A program made the position numbers and the translations under genes. Below are positions 48,365-58,055 of a stretch of 64,000 bases of DNA, piece by piece. This stretch comes from Citrobacter sp. wls619 (GTDB lineage: Bacteria; Pseudomonadota; Gammaproteobacteria; Enterobacterales; Enterobacteriaceae), in the NCBI RefSeq assembly GCF_005281345.1, contig NZ_SZXJ01000078.1, positions 62,001-126,000 on the forward strand, given 5' to 3'. The notes below the pieces were generated by a model. It was given only the letters and a program-made list of their open reading frames with translations, did not search any database and was not told the DNA's origin. Position 1 is the first letter of the stretch. Every line of letters begins with the position of its first letter.

Positions 48365-49411
48365 ATGAACAGAACCGATGAACTCCGTACTGCGCGTATT
48401 GACAACCTGGTCACTCCAGCAGAGCTTGCGCAACGGCATCCTGTTTCGTCCTCCGTCGCCCGTCATGTCACGGAATCCCGACGCCGGATAGAAAAAATAT
48501 TAAATGGTGAAGACCCTCGCTTGCTGGTCATCGTAGGTCCCTGCTCGATTCACGATCTTGATGCCGCCATGGAATACGCCACGCGTTTGCAGGCACTGCG
48601 CACTAAACACCAGGCGCGTCTGGAAATCGTGATGCGTACCTATTTTGAAAAACCGCGTACCGTCGTGGGCTGGAAAGGCCTTATTTCCGACCCGGATTTG
48701 AATGGCAGCTATCGCGTAAATCATGGTATTGAGCTGGCACGCAAACTGCTGTTACAGGTCAACGAACTGGGTGTCCCGACGGCCACTGAATTCCTCGATA
48801 TGGTGACAGGTCAGTTTATTGCCGATCTGATCAGTTGGGGCGCCATTGGCGCACGCACCACAGAGAGCCAAATTCACCGTGAAATGGCTTCCGCGCTCTC
48901 CTGTCCCGTCGGGTTCAAAAACGGCACAGATGGCAATACACGTATCGCCGTCGATGCTATTCGCGCGTCACGCGCCAGCCACATGTTCCTCTCTCCGGAT
49001 AAAACCGGGCAGATGACTATCTATCAGACCAGCGGCAACCCCTACGGTCATATCATCATGCGCGGTGGTAAAAAGCCGAACTACTCTGCCGAAGATATTG
49101 CCGCTGCCTGCGATACGCTGCATGAATTCTCTCTGCCGGAGCATCTGGTGGTGGATTTCAGCCATGGCAATTGCCAGAAGCAGCATCGCCGTCAGTTAGA
49201 AGTGTGCGATGACGTCTGTCAGCAGATTCGCAATGGTTCGACGGCAATAGCCGGGATCATGGCGGAAAGTTTCTTACGCGAAGGTACGCAAAAAATCGTC
49301 AGCGGCCAGCCACTGGTTTATGGCCAGTCAATCACCGATCCCTGCCTGAACTGGGAAGATACGGAACTGCTGGTCGAAAAACTTGCCGCGGCGGTAGACA
49401 GTCGATTCTAA
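48365..49411 (+). CDS. aroH: DAHP synthase, tryptophan-sensitive
   Basis: AroH makes 3-deoxy-D-arabino-heptulosonate 7-phosphate, the first step of the shikimate pathway; this isoenzyme is controlled by tryptophan. The 348-residue product has PCSIHDLDAAMEYA, KPRTVVGWKGLISDP, IGARTTESQIHREMASALS and DFSHGNCQKQHRRQ, all in the metal/PEP site. With AroD and YdiB, three shikimate-pathway enzymes are encoded in this window. Confidence 0.98.
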   Translation: MNRTDELRTARIDNLVTPAELAQRHPVSSSVARHVTESRRRIEKILNGEDPRLLVIVGPCSIHDLDAAMEYATRLQALRTKHQARLEIVMRTYFEKPRTVVGWKGLISDPDLNGSYRVNHGIELARKLLLQVNELGVPTATEFLDMVTGQFIADLISWGAIGARTTESQIHREMASALSCPVGFKNGTDGNTRIAVDAIRASRASHMFLSPDKTGQMTIYQTSGNPYGHIIMRGGKKPNYSAEDIAAACDTLHEFSLPEHLVVDFSHGNCQKQHRRQLEVCDDVCQQIRNGSTAIAGIMAESFLREGTQKIVSGQPLVYGQSITDPCLNWEDTELLVEKLAAAVDSRF

Positions 49412-49467
49412 CATCATGCCCGGGTGGCGGTTTCGCCTGACCCGACCTACGGTTCGTGCCCATCCAG

Positions 49468-49500
49468 GCCCGGTCAGCGTCATGCTACCGGGCTTTTTTA
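49468..49500 (+). terminator. aroH terminator
   Basis: GCCCGGT (49468-49474) pairs with ACCGGGC (49487-49493) followed by TTTTTT. Confidence 0.88.
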
Positions 49501-49553
49501 ATGCAGCGCAATCCCGCAAATTTGATCCCGTCACAATTATTTCACAAAAAGGC

Positions 49554-49582
49554 TTGATGCAAATTCTTAGTTTATTGATAAT
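49554..49582 (+). promoter_or_regulatory. hemP promoter
   Basis: TTGATG (49554-49559), exactly 17 bases, then GATAAT (49577-49582). The -10 lies inside the Fur box, so bound Fur would exclude polymerase. Confidence 0.7.
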
Positions 49583-49592
49583 GATTATCATT
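49574..49592. promoter_or_regulatory. Fur box upstream of hemP
   Basis: ATTGATAATGATTATCATT has nine-base arms around a central G with one mismatch pair. The core GATAATGATTATC is identical to that of the suf Fur box. Confidence 0.88.
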
Positions 49593-49620
49593 GTTACATT
49601 GATTGTTATTTTTAAACACT

Positions 49621-49809
49621 ATGTCACGTATGGATAACACTACAGCAACGCCTGCAAAAGAAAAAACACCGCCCTCTGTCGCGTCTGACGAACGTCGGAT
49701 TGACAGTAAAAGCCTGCTGGGAAATGAAGGACGAGTGATCATAGAACATGATGGTCAGCACTACCTGCTGCGCCAGACACATGCCGGTAAACTCATTCTG
49801 ACTAAATAA
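49621..49809 (+). CDS. hemP: Hemin uptake protein HemP (YdiE)
   Basis: HemP proteins are short and stand at the head of haem uptake operons; they are needed for full expression of the receptor gene in some bacteria. The C-terminal part [20 protein letters not shown] matches the family, ending AGKLILTK as in E. coli YdiE. I give ATG 49621 (62 residues); ATG 49630 is also possible, and neither has a visible ribosome site. It is followed 72 bases later by hmuR. In E. coli K-12 hemP stands alone here. Confidence 0.88.
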   Translation: MSRMDNTTATPAKEKTPPSVASDERRIDSKSLLGNEGRVIIEHDGQHYLLRQTHAGKLILTK

Positions 49810-49881
49810 ATACCTATTACGCCAGCCACCCAGGTGATACCCAGGCAGCCAGCGCTTTCGATTTTCTAATGGAGAGTTGCT

Positions 49882-51867
49882 ATGCCACACCTGCACACGA
49901 CATCGCTGCGCCCATCGCTTTTGGCTCTGGCGATCGTAAGTCACCTTCCCGTCGCCGCCTATGCGGCGGCTGAAGATATGACTGTCACCGCCACCGGCAA
50001 TGCCCGCAGTGCCTTTGAAGCGCCAATGATGGTCAGCGTGATTGATGCGACCGCGCCGGAAAACCAGACGGCCAGTTCAGCGGCAGATCTGTTACGTAAA
50101 GTGCCTGGACTTACCCTTGACGGTACGGGACGAACCAACGGTCAGGACGTCAATCTGCGCGGCTATGACCGCCGCGGAGTGCTGGTACTGGTAGACGGCG
50201 TACGTCAGGGAACCGACACCGGACACCTGAACAGCACATTTCTGGATCCGGCGCTCATTAAACGTATCGAAGTGGTGCGTGGCCCTTCGGCTCTGCTGTA
50301 CGGCAGCGGTGCGCTCGGCGGGGTCATCGCCTATGACACAGCAGAGGCTAAAGACTTACTTGAAGCGGGTAAAAACAGCGGTTACCGCGTGTTCGGTACT
50401 GCTGCCTCGGGCGATCATAGCCTCGGCATGGGCGCCAGCGCGTTTGGTCGTACCGACACGCTGGACGGTCTGCTCGCCTGGTCAACTCGCGACCGCGGGG
50501 ACTTACGCCAGAGCGACGGTACCACCGCGCCGAACGATGAAGCGATAAACAATATGCTGGCAAAAGGGAGCTGGAAAATCGACAGCGCCCAGACGCTGGC
50601 AGGCTCGCTACGTTATTACAACAATGATGCACGTGAGCCTAAAAACCCACAAACCAGCGCAGCAGATACCAGTAACAACCCGATGACCGATCGCTCAACG
50701 ATCCAGCGTGACGCACAGTTGACCTACACGCTCGCCCCTGCGGACAATGACTGGCTGAACGCTGATGCTCGCATTTACTGGTCCGAGGCGCGCATTAATG
50801 CCCAGAATCCGGATGCAACTAATGAGTTTCGCAAACAAACCACCAAAGGCGGAAAAATTGAGAACCGCAGCCGGTTGTTTACCGACTCCTTTGCTTCTCA
50901 CCTGTTAACTTACGGTGGTGAGTACTATCGCCAGGAACAGCGCCCCGGTGGTGCGACGACCGGTTTCCCTGAGGCAAAAATTGATTTCAGCTCCGGCTGG
51001 CTACAGGATGAAATCACCCTGCGGGATCTGCCAGTAACCGTGCTGGGTGGCACACGCTATGACTCATATCGCGGTAGCAGCGATGGTTACGCGGATGTCG
51101 ATGCCGACAAATGGTCGTCCCGCGCAGGAATGACCGTCGCGCCGGCCGATTGGCTGATGCTGTTCGGCTCCTGGGCTCAGGCTTTCCGCGCGCCGACAAT
51201 GGGCGAGATGTACAACGATGCAAAACACTTCTCCATCGGCCGTTTTTACACCAACTATTGGGTACCCAACCCTAACCTGCGTCCGGAAACCAACGAAACG
51301 CAGGAGTATGGCTTCGGTTTGCGCTTTGACGATTTGCTGATGGCAAGCGATGCGCTCGAATTTAAAGCCAGCTATTTCGATACCAAAGCCAAAGATTACA
51401 TCTCCACCAGCGTCAATTTTGCTGCCGCGACCACCATGTCCTATAACGTACCCAATGCCAAAATCTGGGGCTGGGACGTGATGGCGAAGTACTCCGCCGA
51501 CCTGTTCAGTTTAGACATGGCCTACAACCGTACACGAGGCAAAGATACCGACACGGGTGAATACATTTCCAGCATTAACCCGGATACCGTCACCAGCAAA
51601 CTGAACATCCCCGTGGCACACAGCGGTTTCTCAGTCGGCTGGATAGGCACGTTTGCAGACCGCTCAACCCATATCAGCAGCAGCTACACCAAACAACCCG
51701 GCTATGCCGTAAACGACTTTTACGTGAGCTATCAGGGTCAACAGGCGCTGAAAGGTATGACCACCACGCTGGTACTGGGTAACGCTTTTGACAAAGCGTA
51801 CTGGTCTCCGCAAGGCATTCCGCAAGATGGCCGTAACGGCAAAATTTTCGTGAGTTATCAGTGGTAA
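49882..51867 (+). CDS. hmuR: TonB-dependent haem receptor HmuR (HemR family)
   Basis: This outer-membrane receptor takes up haem using energy from TonB. The 661-residue precursor has a signal peptide ending VAAYA, a TonB box (EDMTVTATG), a plug domain (LLRKVPGLTLDGTG, VEVVRGPSALLYGSGALGG-like) and a 22-strand barrel ending in SYQW. The family motifs FRAPTMGEMYND and NPNLRPET are both present. A plug histidine at residue 115 (GTDTGHLN) and a loop histidine between FRAP and NPNL (AKHFSIG) fit the two haem ligands of HemR; that match is inferred by position. Confidence 0.95.
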   Translation: MPHLHTTSLRPSLLALAIVSHLPVAAYAAAEDMTVTATGNARSAFEAPMMVSVIDATAPENQTASSAADLLRKVPGLTLDGTGRTNGQDVNLRGYDRRGVLVLVDGVRQGTDTGHLNSTFLDPALIKRIEVVRGPSALLYGSGALGGVIAYDTAEAKDLLEAGKNSGYRVFGTAASGDHSLGMGASAFGRTDTLDGLLAWSTRDRGDLRQSDGTTAPNDEAINNMLAKGSWKIDSAQTLAGSLRYYNNDAREPKNPQTSAADTSNNPMTDRSTIQRDAQLTYTLAPADNDWLNADARIYWSEARINAQNPDATNEFRKQTTKGGKIENRSRLFTDSFASHLLTYGGEYYRQEQRPGGATTGFPEAKIDFSSGWLQDEITLRDLPVTVLGGTRYDSYRGSSDGYADVDADKWSSRAGMTVAPADWLMLFGSWAQAFRAPTMGEMYNDAKHFSIGRFYTNYWVPNPNLRPETNETQEYGFGLRFDDLLMASDALEFKASYFDTKAKDYISTSVNFAAATTMSYNVPNAKIWGWDVMAKYSADLFSLDMAYNRTRGKDTDTGEYISSINPDTVTSKLNIPVAHSGFSVGWIGTFADRSTHISSSYTKQPGYAVNDFYVSYQGQQALKGMTTTLVLGNAFDKAYWSPQGIPQDGRNGKIFVSYQW

Positions 51868-51914
51868 TCCCCCTGCCCCGGCGAGCCGGGGCAGCAATCT
51901 GGAAGGAAGAGGCA

Positions 51915-52943
51915 ATGAATCACTACACACGCTGGCTGGAACTGAAAAAAGAACATCCTGGAAAATACGCGCGTGACATCGCAGGGTTGATGAACATTAG
52001 CGAAGCTGAACTGACCTTCGCACGCGTCGGTCATGACGCGTGGCGTTTACGCGGCGAAGTGCGCGAAATCCTGGGCGCTCTGGAAGCCGTAGGCGAAACA
52101 AAATGTATTTGCCGAAATGAATATGCAGTGCATGAACAAACCGGTGCCTTTACCAACCAACACCTTAACGGTCATGCCGGGCTGGTACTGAACCCACGCG
52201 CCCTCGATTTACGTCTGTTCCTGAACCAGTGGGCCAGCGCCTTCCATATCAGCGAAACCACCGCCCGTGGCGAACGTCAAAGTATCCAATTTTTCGACCA
52301 TCAGGGTGATGCGCTGCTGAAGGTTTATGTCACGGAGAATACCGATATTACCGCATGGGGTTCGCTTCTGACCCGTTTCATCTTCGCAGAAAACCCGCCG
52401 CTGACGCTGCAAACTGTCGAACCCGTCGTACCCGCCGTTAATGTAGACGCTGCGACAGTGGACAAAGAGTGGCGCGCCATGACCGATGTTCACCAGTTCT
52501 TCGGACTACTGAAGCGCCATAATCTGACCCGCCAACATGCATTTAATCTGGTAGGTGACGACCTGGCCTGTAAAGTCAGTAATGGCGCGTTGGCACAGTT
52601 ACTCGAAACCACACGACAAGATGGCAACGAAATCATGGTATTTGTGGGTAATCGCGGCTGCGTGCAGATCTTTACCGGCATGGTAGAAAAACTGGTGCCG
52701 ATGAAAGGCTGGCTCAATATTTTCAACCCGACCTTTACCCTGCATCTGCTGGAAGAGCGCGTCGCCGAAACGTGGGTAACACGTAAACCGACCGCCGATG
52801 GTCACGTGACCAGCCTGGAGTTGTTTGCCGCGGATGGCACGCAAATCGCCCAGCTTTATGGACAGCGTACGGAAGGTGAACCGGAGCAGGCGCAATGGCG
52901 AGCGCAGATCGATGCCTTAACGCCAAAAGGACTGGCCGCATGA
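51915..52943 (+). CDS. hmuS: Haem-degrading/haem-handling protein HmuS
   Basis: HmuS (HemS/ChuS family) receives haem in the cytoplasm and either stores it or breaks it down to free iron. I start at ATG 51915 (MNHYTRWLELKKEHPGKYAR, 342 residues) because GGAAGGAAGAGG precedes it. The two-repeat structure of the family is visible: the first repeat has FLNQWASAFHIS with the following ERQSIQFFDHQGDALLKVY, the second FVGNRGCVQIFTG and FNPTFTLHL. The stop overlaps hmuT (ATGA). Confidence 0.93.
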   Translation: MNHYTRWLELKKEHPGKYARDIAGLMNISEAELTFARVGHDAWRLRGEVREILGALEAVGETKCICRNEYAVHEQTGAFTNQHLNGHAGLVLNPRALDLRLFLNQWASAFHISETTARGERQSIQFFDHQGDALLKVYVTENTDITAWGSLLTRFIFAENPPLTLQTVEPVVPAVNVDAATVDKEWRAMTDVHQFFGLLKRHNLTRQHAFNLVGDDLACKVSNGALAQLLETTRQDGNEIMVFVGNRGCVQIFTGMVEKLVPMKGWLNIFNPTFTLHLLEERVAETWVTRKPTADGHVTSLELFAADGTQIAQLYGQRTEGEPEQAQWRAQIDALTPKGLAA

Positions 52944-53761
52944 AAAAACTGCTGGTCCTGATTGCGCTGCTGCCCATCGCAGCGCTGGCTGCTGACGAAG
53001 AACGCGTTGTGGCTCTCGGTGGCGATGTCACCGAGATTGTATACGCACTGGGAGCACAATCTTCCCTTGTGGCGCGAGACAGCACCAGCCAGTGGCCTGA
53101 AGCGGCAAACACGCTACCGGATGTTGGTTATTTACGCCAACTCAACGCTGAAGGGATCCTGGCTACCCGCCCTACGCTGGTGCTAGCCAGCGCACAAGCG
53201 CAGCCTTCTCTGGCGCTAAAACAGCTTGAGCAGAGCAACGTCAGGGTTGTCACGATCCCTGCCAGTAATACGCTTAGCGTGATTGATGAGAAAGTGCAGG
53301 TTATTGCGCAGGCTACACACCAGGAGGCTAAAGGCGAAGCCCTGCGCAACACGTTACGCCAGGAGCTCGCGGCATTACCCGCCACGCAGCTTGATAAACG
53401 CGTTCTGTTTATTCTCAATCATGGTGGAATGACCGCAATGGCGGCAGGGCAGGAAACGGGGGCAGATGCCGCTATTCGCGCGGCCGGCTTACGTAACGCG
53501 ATGCAGGGGTTTAGCCGTTACCAGCCGTTATCACAAGAAGGCGTAATAGCCAGCCAGCCCGACCTGGTGGTGATCTCACACGATGGTATTCAGGCCGTTG
53601 GTGGTGAAGCTAACCTGTGGGCACTGCCTGGACTTGCGCAAACGCCTGCCGGGCGCAATAAGCAGGTACTGCAGATTGATGATATGGCATTACTGGGCTT
53701 TAGCGTTCGCACGCCACAGGCCATTTTGCAGCTACGTGCCAAAGCGGAGCAATTGCCCTGA
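52940..53761 (+). CDS. hmuT: Periplasmic haem-binding protein HmuT
   Basis: HmuT carries haem from the outer-membrane receptor to the HmuUV permease. I start at ATG 52940 (four-base overlap with hmuS) because it gives a clean signal peptide (MKKLLVLIALLPIAALA). The class III binding fold is shown by RVVALGGDVTEIVYALGA, DVGYLRQLNAEGILATRPTL and NHGGMTAMAAGQETGAD. 273 residues. Coupled to hmuU by TGATG. Confidence 0.94.
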   Translation: MKKLLVLIALLPIAALAADEERVVALGGDVTEIVYALGAQSSLVARDSTSQWPEAANTLPDVGYLRQLNAEGILATRPTLVLASAQAQPSLALKQLEQSNVRVVTIPASNTLSVIDEKVQVIAQATHQEAKGEALRNTLRQELAALPATQLDKRVLFILNHGGMTAMAAGQETGADAAIRAAGLRNAMQGFSRYQPLSQEGVIASQPDLVVISHDGIQAVGGEANLWALPGLAQTPAGRNKQVLQIDDMALLGFSVRTPQAILQLRAKAEQLP

Positions 53762-54753
53762 TGGCCCGACGAATCACCTGTTCGTTATGGACGCTGGCCT
53801 TTATGCTGGGTGTAATGACGATACTGGCGACCGGTTTTGGCGCGTTGCGCCTGCCGGTAAGCCTGCTCTGGCAGGACGGAGATGACGCATTGCGTCAAAT
53901 CTGGCTCACCATTCGGCTACCGCGCGTTCTGCTGGCGCTGGTGATTGGCGGCTCGCTGGCACTGGCAGGTTGCGTCATGCAGGGATTATTTCGCAACCCG
54001 CTTGCCGACCCAGGGCTACTGGGCATTAGCAGCGGTGCGGCCTGCGCCGTCGCCCTGTGGGTGGTGTTGCCGGTCTCATTACCTGCGTTACTCATGTTGT
54101 ATGCGCCAATGATAGCGGCATTTCTCGGTGCACTGGCTGCCACCGTGGTGATTTTTATCCTCAGCCAACAGCGCGACGGTTCGCTATCGCGTCTGTTATT
54201 GGTCGGAATTGCCATCAACGCGCTCTGCGGGGCAGCGGTTGGCGTGCTGTCGTGGATCAGCAATGATGCGCAGCTGCGCCAGCTATCACTTTGGGGAATG
54301 GGCAGCTTGGGTTCTGCGCAGTGGTCAACACTACTGGCCGTCACCTCGCTAATGCTCCCAACAGTACTGGTTATCTGGCGCCTGGCTGCGGCACTGAACC
54401 TGTTACAACTGGGTGAGGAGGAGGCGCATTATCTCGGCGTTGATGTCCGGACGATCCAGCGTATTTTGTTGTTGTGCAGCGCATTACTCGTGGCCGCTGC
54501 CGTAGCGGTCAGCGGAGTCATTGGGTTCATCGGTTTGGTTGTTCCGCATTTAATGCGTATGTGGCTCGGCTCAGACCATCGGGCCGTGATCCCCGGTTCT
54601 GTTCTGGCTGGCGCATTTTTACTACTGATTGCCGATACTCTCGCCCGCACCGCCGTTGCGCCTGCGGAAATGCCCGTTGGTCTGTTGACCAGCATTCTCG
54701 GTGCGCCATGGTTTTTATGGCTTATTTTTCGTCAGCGAGGCGCGCATGACTGA
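53761..54753 (+). CDS. hmuU: Haem ABC importer permease HmuU
   Basis: HmuU is the FecCD/BtuC-type permease of the haem importer. The 330-residue protein has about ten hydrophobic segments and the family markers RLPRVLLALVIGGSLALAG, QGLFRNPLADPGLLGISSGA and GVIGFIGLVVPHLMR. Its ATG shares a base with the hmuT stop, and its end overlaps hmuV by eight bases. Confidence 0.95.
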   Translation: MARRITCSLWTLAFMLGVMTILATGFGALRLPVSLLWQDGDDALRQIWLTIRLPRVLLALVIGGSLALAGCVMQGLFRNPLADPGLLGISSGAACAVALWVVLPVSLPALLMLYAPMIAAFLGALAATVVIFILSQQRDGSLSRLLLVGIAINALCGAAVGVLSWISNDAQLRQLSLWGMGSLGSAQWSTLLAVTSLMLPTVLVIWRLAAALNLLQLGEEEAHYLGVDVRTIQRILLLCSALLVAAAVAVSGVIGFIGLVVPHLMRMWLGSDHRAVIPGSVLAGAFLLLIADTLARTAVAPAEMPVGLLTSILGAPWFLWLIFRQRGAHD

Positions 54754-55525
54754 ACATTTTATTGCAGAAGGGCTTCACTATCGCCTTGCTGGTCGCTCAG
54801 TTATTGACGACGTATCGCTCAAACTTGCTAAAGGTGAACTGGTCGCGCTAATCGGGCCGAATGGTGCGGGAAAATCCACCCTGCTACGTCTGTTGACCGG
54901 CTTTCTAAAACCGACTGCCGGACACTGTTTGTTGGATGGCAAATCACTGGCTGACTGGAGTACGCAGACGCTGTCGCGCCATCGCGCGGTTATGCGTCAG
55001 CAAACGCAGGTAGGTTTTGACTGGCAGACAGAAGCCGTCATCGCGATGGGCCGTGCCCCCTGGTCCCAACATTCCGAGCACGAGCTTATCGCACAGGTAA
55101 TGGCAATCACCGGCTGCACACCGTTGGCGGGCAGACAATACGCCGCGCTTTCCGGTGGCGAACAACAACGTGTTCAGCTAGCCCGTGCGCTGGCGCAATT
55201 ATGGTGCGACGCCGAACCTCGTGGTTGGCTATTTCTCGACGAACCGACGTCAGCGTTAGATCTTTACCATCAGCAACATCTGCTGAGATTACTAAAAGCA
55301 CTCACCGCTTCAGGAAAATTGCATGTTTGCATCATCCTTCACGATCTCAATCTGGCAGCGCTGTGGGCTGACCGGATCATACTGCTCCATCAAGGACGCA
55401 TTGTGTCTCAAGGAACGCCCAACACCGTGTTGCAGGCTGATGATCTGATACGCTGGTACGGTGCCCAGGTTCACGTTGGCCAACACCCGGCCAACGCCTC
55501 CCCACAGGTTTTTCTCGCACCTTAG
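54746..55525 (+). CDS. hmuV: Haem ABC importer ATPase HmuV
   Basis: HmuV powers haem entry through HmuU. I start at ATG 54746 ([14 protein letters not shown], 259 residues), inside the end of hmuU. It has Walker A ([14 protein letters not shown]), signature [18 protein letters not shown] and Walker B ([12 protein letters not shown]). Last gene of hemP-hmuRSTUV; its stop codon overlaps that of selO, and no terminator lies between. Confidence 0.96.
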   Translation: MTEHFIAEGLHYRLAGRSVIDDVSLKLAKGELVALIGPNGAGKSTLLRLLTGFLKPTAGHCLLDGKSLADWSTQTLSRHRAVMRQQTQVGFDWQTEAVIAMGRAPWSQHSEHELIAQVMAITGCTPLAGRQYAALSGGEQQRVQLARALAQLWCDAEPRGWLFLDEPTSALDLYHQQHLLRLLKALTASGKLHVCIILHDLNLAALWADRIILLHQGRIVSQGTPNTVLQADDLIRWYGAQVHVGQHPANASPQVFLAP

Positions 55526-56964
55526 CTGGAACAACTCACTTCCAGCCGTTTACCCCAGTCAGGTGGACGGCTGATATAATCATCATCCCGATCGGCAAAC
55601 GGGGTACGTAACGCAGCATGTAACCGATGTAGCTCGGTGTAATCCCCCTGCTCTGCCTGGCTTATTGCCCGCTGCGCCAGCCAGTTACGTAGCACCATAG
55701 CCGGATTCGCCGTCTTCATCTGCGCGTGTCTGACAACATCAGCCACATTGTCTTGTTGCAGGCGCGTACGGTAACGTGTGAACCAGCCGTCAAATGCCGC
55801 ACGATCAATAAACTCATCGCGCAGTGGGGACAAGGCGCTGTGTTGTTCCGTTTGGCTGAGCATGCGGAATGTTCGCGTGTAGTCGCTACCTTCCCGCGCC
55901 ATCAAACTAAACAGTTCGCTAAGGATTTCGTTATCGTTTTTCTGCTCGCTAAAGAAACCCAGTTTTTGCCGCATGCGTTGCCCATAGCGGGTGAGCAAGG
56001 CCAGTTGATAACCGTCCAGCGCATCATTGAGCACATCAACCGGGATGAATGGCGACAGCGTCTGCGCCAGACGTTGTAGGTTCCATAACGCTGCAGCAGG
56101 CTGATTATCAAAACTATAGCGCCCCTGATGATCGGAGTGGTTGCAGATAAAATCTGGCACGTAATCATCAAGGAAACCGAAGGGACCATAATCCATCGTC
56201 AGGCCAAGAATCGACATGTTGTCCGTGTTCATCACCCCATGCGCAAAGCCTATGGCTTGCCAGTCGGCCATTAACGTCGCGGTGCGCGTGACAACATCCG
56301 TAAACCACAACTGATACTTATCCGCCTCTTCCTGCCATTGTGGCCAGTAATGACGGATCGCAAAGTCAGCAAGCTGGCGTACTTTTTCCGGTTCACGACG
56401 ATAATAAAAGTGCTCAAAATGACCGAAACGCATATGGCTTTGCGCCACGCGAATGAGCATCGCGCCTGCTTCAGTGGTCTCTCGCTGCACCGGAGTCTCG
56501 CTGGTGACAATCGACAAGGCCCGGGTGGTAGGGATTCCCAGATAATGCATGGCTTCGCTGGCCAGACTCTCTCTAATCGTCGAGCGCAGCACGGCGCGCC
56601 CATCGCCCATGCGGGAATAAGGCGTTAACCCAGCGCCTTTCAGATGCCAGTCAAGGGTTGTGCCGTCTGCAAGCAATTGCTCACCCAGCAGAATCCCTCG
56701 CCCATCGCCGAGCTGCCCAGCCCAGACACCGAACTGATGCCCGCTGTAGACTTGTGCCAATGGCGACATCCCAGGTAATAGCGATTCGCCCCCCCATACA
56801 CCTGCCCCATCGCAAATATCAAACAACGCAGCTGGAATACTCAATTGCTCAGCCAGAGCATCGTTATGCCAGATGATGCGCGCATTTCTCAGGGGGGTGG
56901 GCGAAAGAGCGGTATAGGTTGCTGGTAATTCATCACGCCAGCGAGTAGTAAAAGACAGGGTCAT
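55522..56964 (-). CDS. selO: Protein adenylyltransferase SelO (YdiU)
   Basis: SelO has a protein-kinase fold but binds ATP in a flipped position and transfers AMP to target proteins. The 480-residue length is close to E. coli YdiU. Markers are [35 protein letters not shown] and [23 protein letters not shown]-type catalytic stretch (seen as [11 protein letters not shown] and DYGPFGF). The C-terminal CSS, conserved in bacteria, takes the place of the selenocysteine of eukaryotic SelO. Convergent with hmuV, four-base stop overlap. Confidence 0.96.
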   Translation of the reverse strand: MTLSFTTRWRDELPATYTALSPTPLRNARIIWHNDALAEQLSIPAALFDICDGAGVWGGESLLPGMSPLAQVYSGHQFGVWAGQLGDGRGILLGEQLLADGTTLDWHLKGAGLTPYSRMGDGRAVLRSTIRESLASEAMHYLGIPTTRALSIVTSETPVQRETTEAGAMLIRVAQSHMRFGHFEHFYYRREPEKVRQLADFAIRHYWPQWQEEADKYQLWFTDVVTRTATLMADWQAIGFAHGVMNTDNMSILGLTMDYGPFGFLDDYVPDFICNHSDHQGRYSFDNQPAAALWNLQRLAQTLSPFIPVDVLNDALDGYQLALLTRYGQRMRQKLGFFSEQKNDNEILSELFSLMAREGSDYTRTFRMLSQTEQHSALSPLRDEFIDRAAFDGWFTRYRTRLQQDNVADVVRHAQMKTANPAMVLRNWLAQRAISQAEQGDYTELHRLHAALRTPFADRDDDYISRPPDWGKRLEVSCSS

Positions 56965-57025
56965 AGGGCCTCCTGTCTCTAGTGTAGACTGTTAATAGCC
57001 TGTTAAACACCAGCAAATAAAAGGG

Positions 57026-57739
57026 TTATCCTTTTACCAGTGAAATAATCTTTGCAGGTGATACCGCCGGCCACAGTCCCCCTTGCATCGCGCTGAATCC
57101 CAAAGGTAATACCCGCGCCAGCATCTCCTGTGTATCAATACCGCTAATGATGATTGATTCACAGCTGGGGGATAATTGCGCCAGAATAGCCCGCATAAAC
57201 GGCTCAAACGAAATATGTGTAATCCTTTGTTGAACAAAGTTTTTATCCAGCACAACCCGTTTGAACAGACCATCAAAAATTGCCCGCGTGGATATGCCAC
57301 CGGCACCGTAGTTTGTCAGTATTAATGGGAATCGCACAGCCAGAGCCGCCAGTGTGGGATTTTCTTTGCCACTGTTTAACTCCGGATAACTTTCATTAAT
57401 CGTCAATTCAATAAATGAAAATCGTTCAACACGTGAAGCATATTCAGCGTCTGATAATAAAGTCTTAGCGACCGCAGGCGTTAAATTAATCCACGCCGGA
57501 ATTTTGCGTTGAATAAAAAAGTGTTGGCACGTTTCGATTAATTCCAGCTTCTCGGCAAATAAACGGCATTGCTCGTCGTCTGACATCCGCGTCATAACCA
57601 GCTCTGTTGGCATGCGTACGTTGCCATCCGGGCTGACAAAGTTTGTAACAATGTCGACGTACTCAAGGTCACCTTTTTCACTTCGTGCAGGAAGAAAAGA
57701 AAACTCTGAATGATAAAGATAATCCAGTGAAACAATCAT
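57026..57739 (-). CDS. ydiV: Anti-FlhDC factor YdiV (degenerate EAL)
   Basis: YdiV binds FlhD, frees FlhDC from DNA and delivers it for breakdown, thus lowering flagellar expression in poor nutrients. I start at ATG 57739 (MIVSLDYLYHSEF, 237 residues, the usual length). The EAL fold is recognisable (AWINLTPAVAK, FIELTINESYPELN, ITHISFEPFMRAI), but the EAL-type catalytic residues are missing, as known for this protein, so no cyclic-di-GMP breakdown is expected. Confidence 0.94.
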   Translation of the reverse strand: MIVSLDYLYHSEFSFLPARSEKGDLEYVDIVTNFVSPDGNVRMPTELVMTRMSDDEQCRLFAEKLELIETCQHFFIQRKIPAWINLTPAVAKTLLSDAEYASRVERFSFIELTINESYPELNSGKENPTLAALAVRFPLILTNYGAGGISTRAIFDGLFKRVVLDKNFVQQRITHISFEPFMRAILAQLSPSCESIIISGIDTQEMLARVLPLGFSAMQGGLWPAVSPAKIISLVKG

Positions 57740-58055
57740 TGTGCCAGCCCCTCTGCATGGGTGTAATCCGGCATCCTGTAGCAAAGGATGGAAAAATACG
57801 TTGCTGCTGATACAAATAGAGGCCCTTTCATTTTTCCCTTTTTAGCCAGTAAATCGAATCCTTTTTTTTTAGCTTATCCTGATTATAAACGAATATCCAG
57901 CTTTGCACTTTTTAATATCTCGGGATAAATCATATTTTTAGCAAGATACGCTCTTAATGTTCAGGGTTATTGACCGACAAACAGCAGAAGTGAAAGTTGA
58001 CATTTAAAATGTGGATGACGAGAAAGCCGCGAGCCGCTCTCGTCACCCGTAATGA
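57740..58055. other. 316-base gap between ydiV and nlpC
   Basis: AT-rich, both flanking genes on the minus strand. An imperfect hairpin (GACGAGA near 58017 with TCTCGTC near 58038) may end the nlpC transcript, without a clear T-run. The remainder must hold the ydiV promoter and a leader; no boxes stand out. Confidence 0.45.

Noticed and set aside
58014-58047. Hairpin after nlpC as a firm terminator
   Set aside because: The stem is imperfect and the T-run is poor, so it is mentioned only in the gap description.
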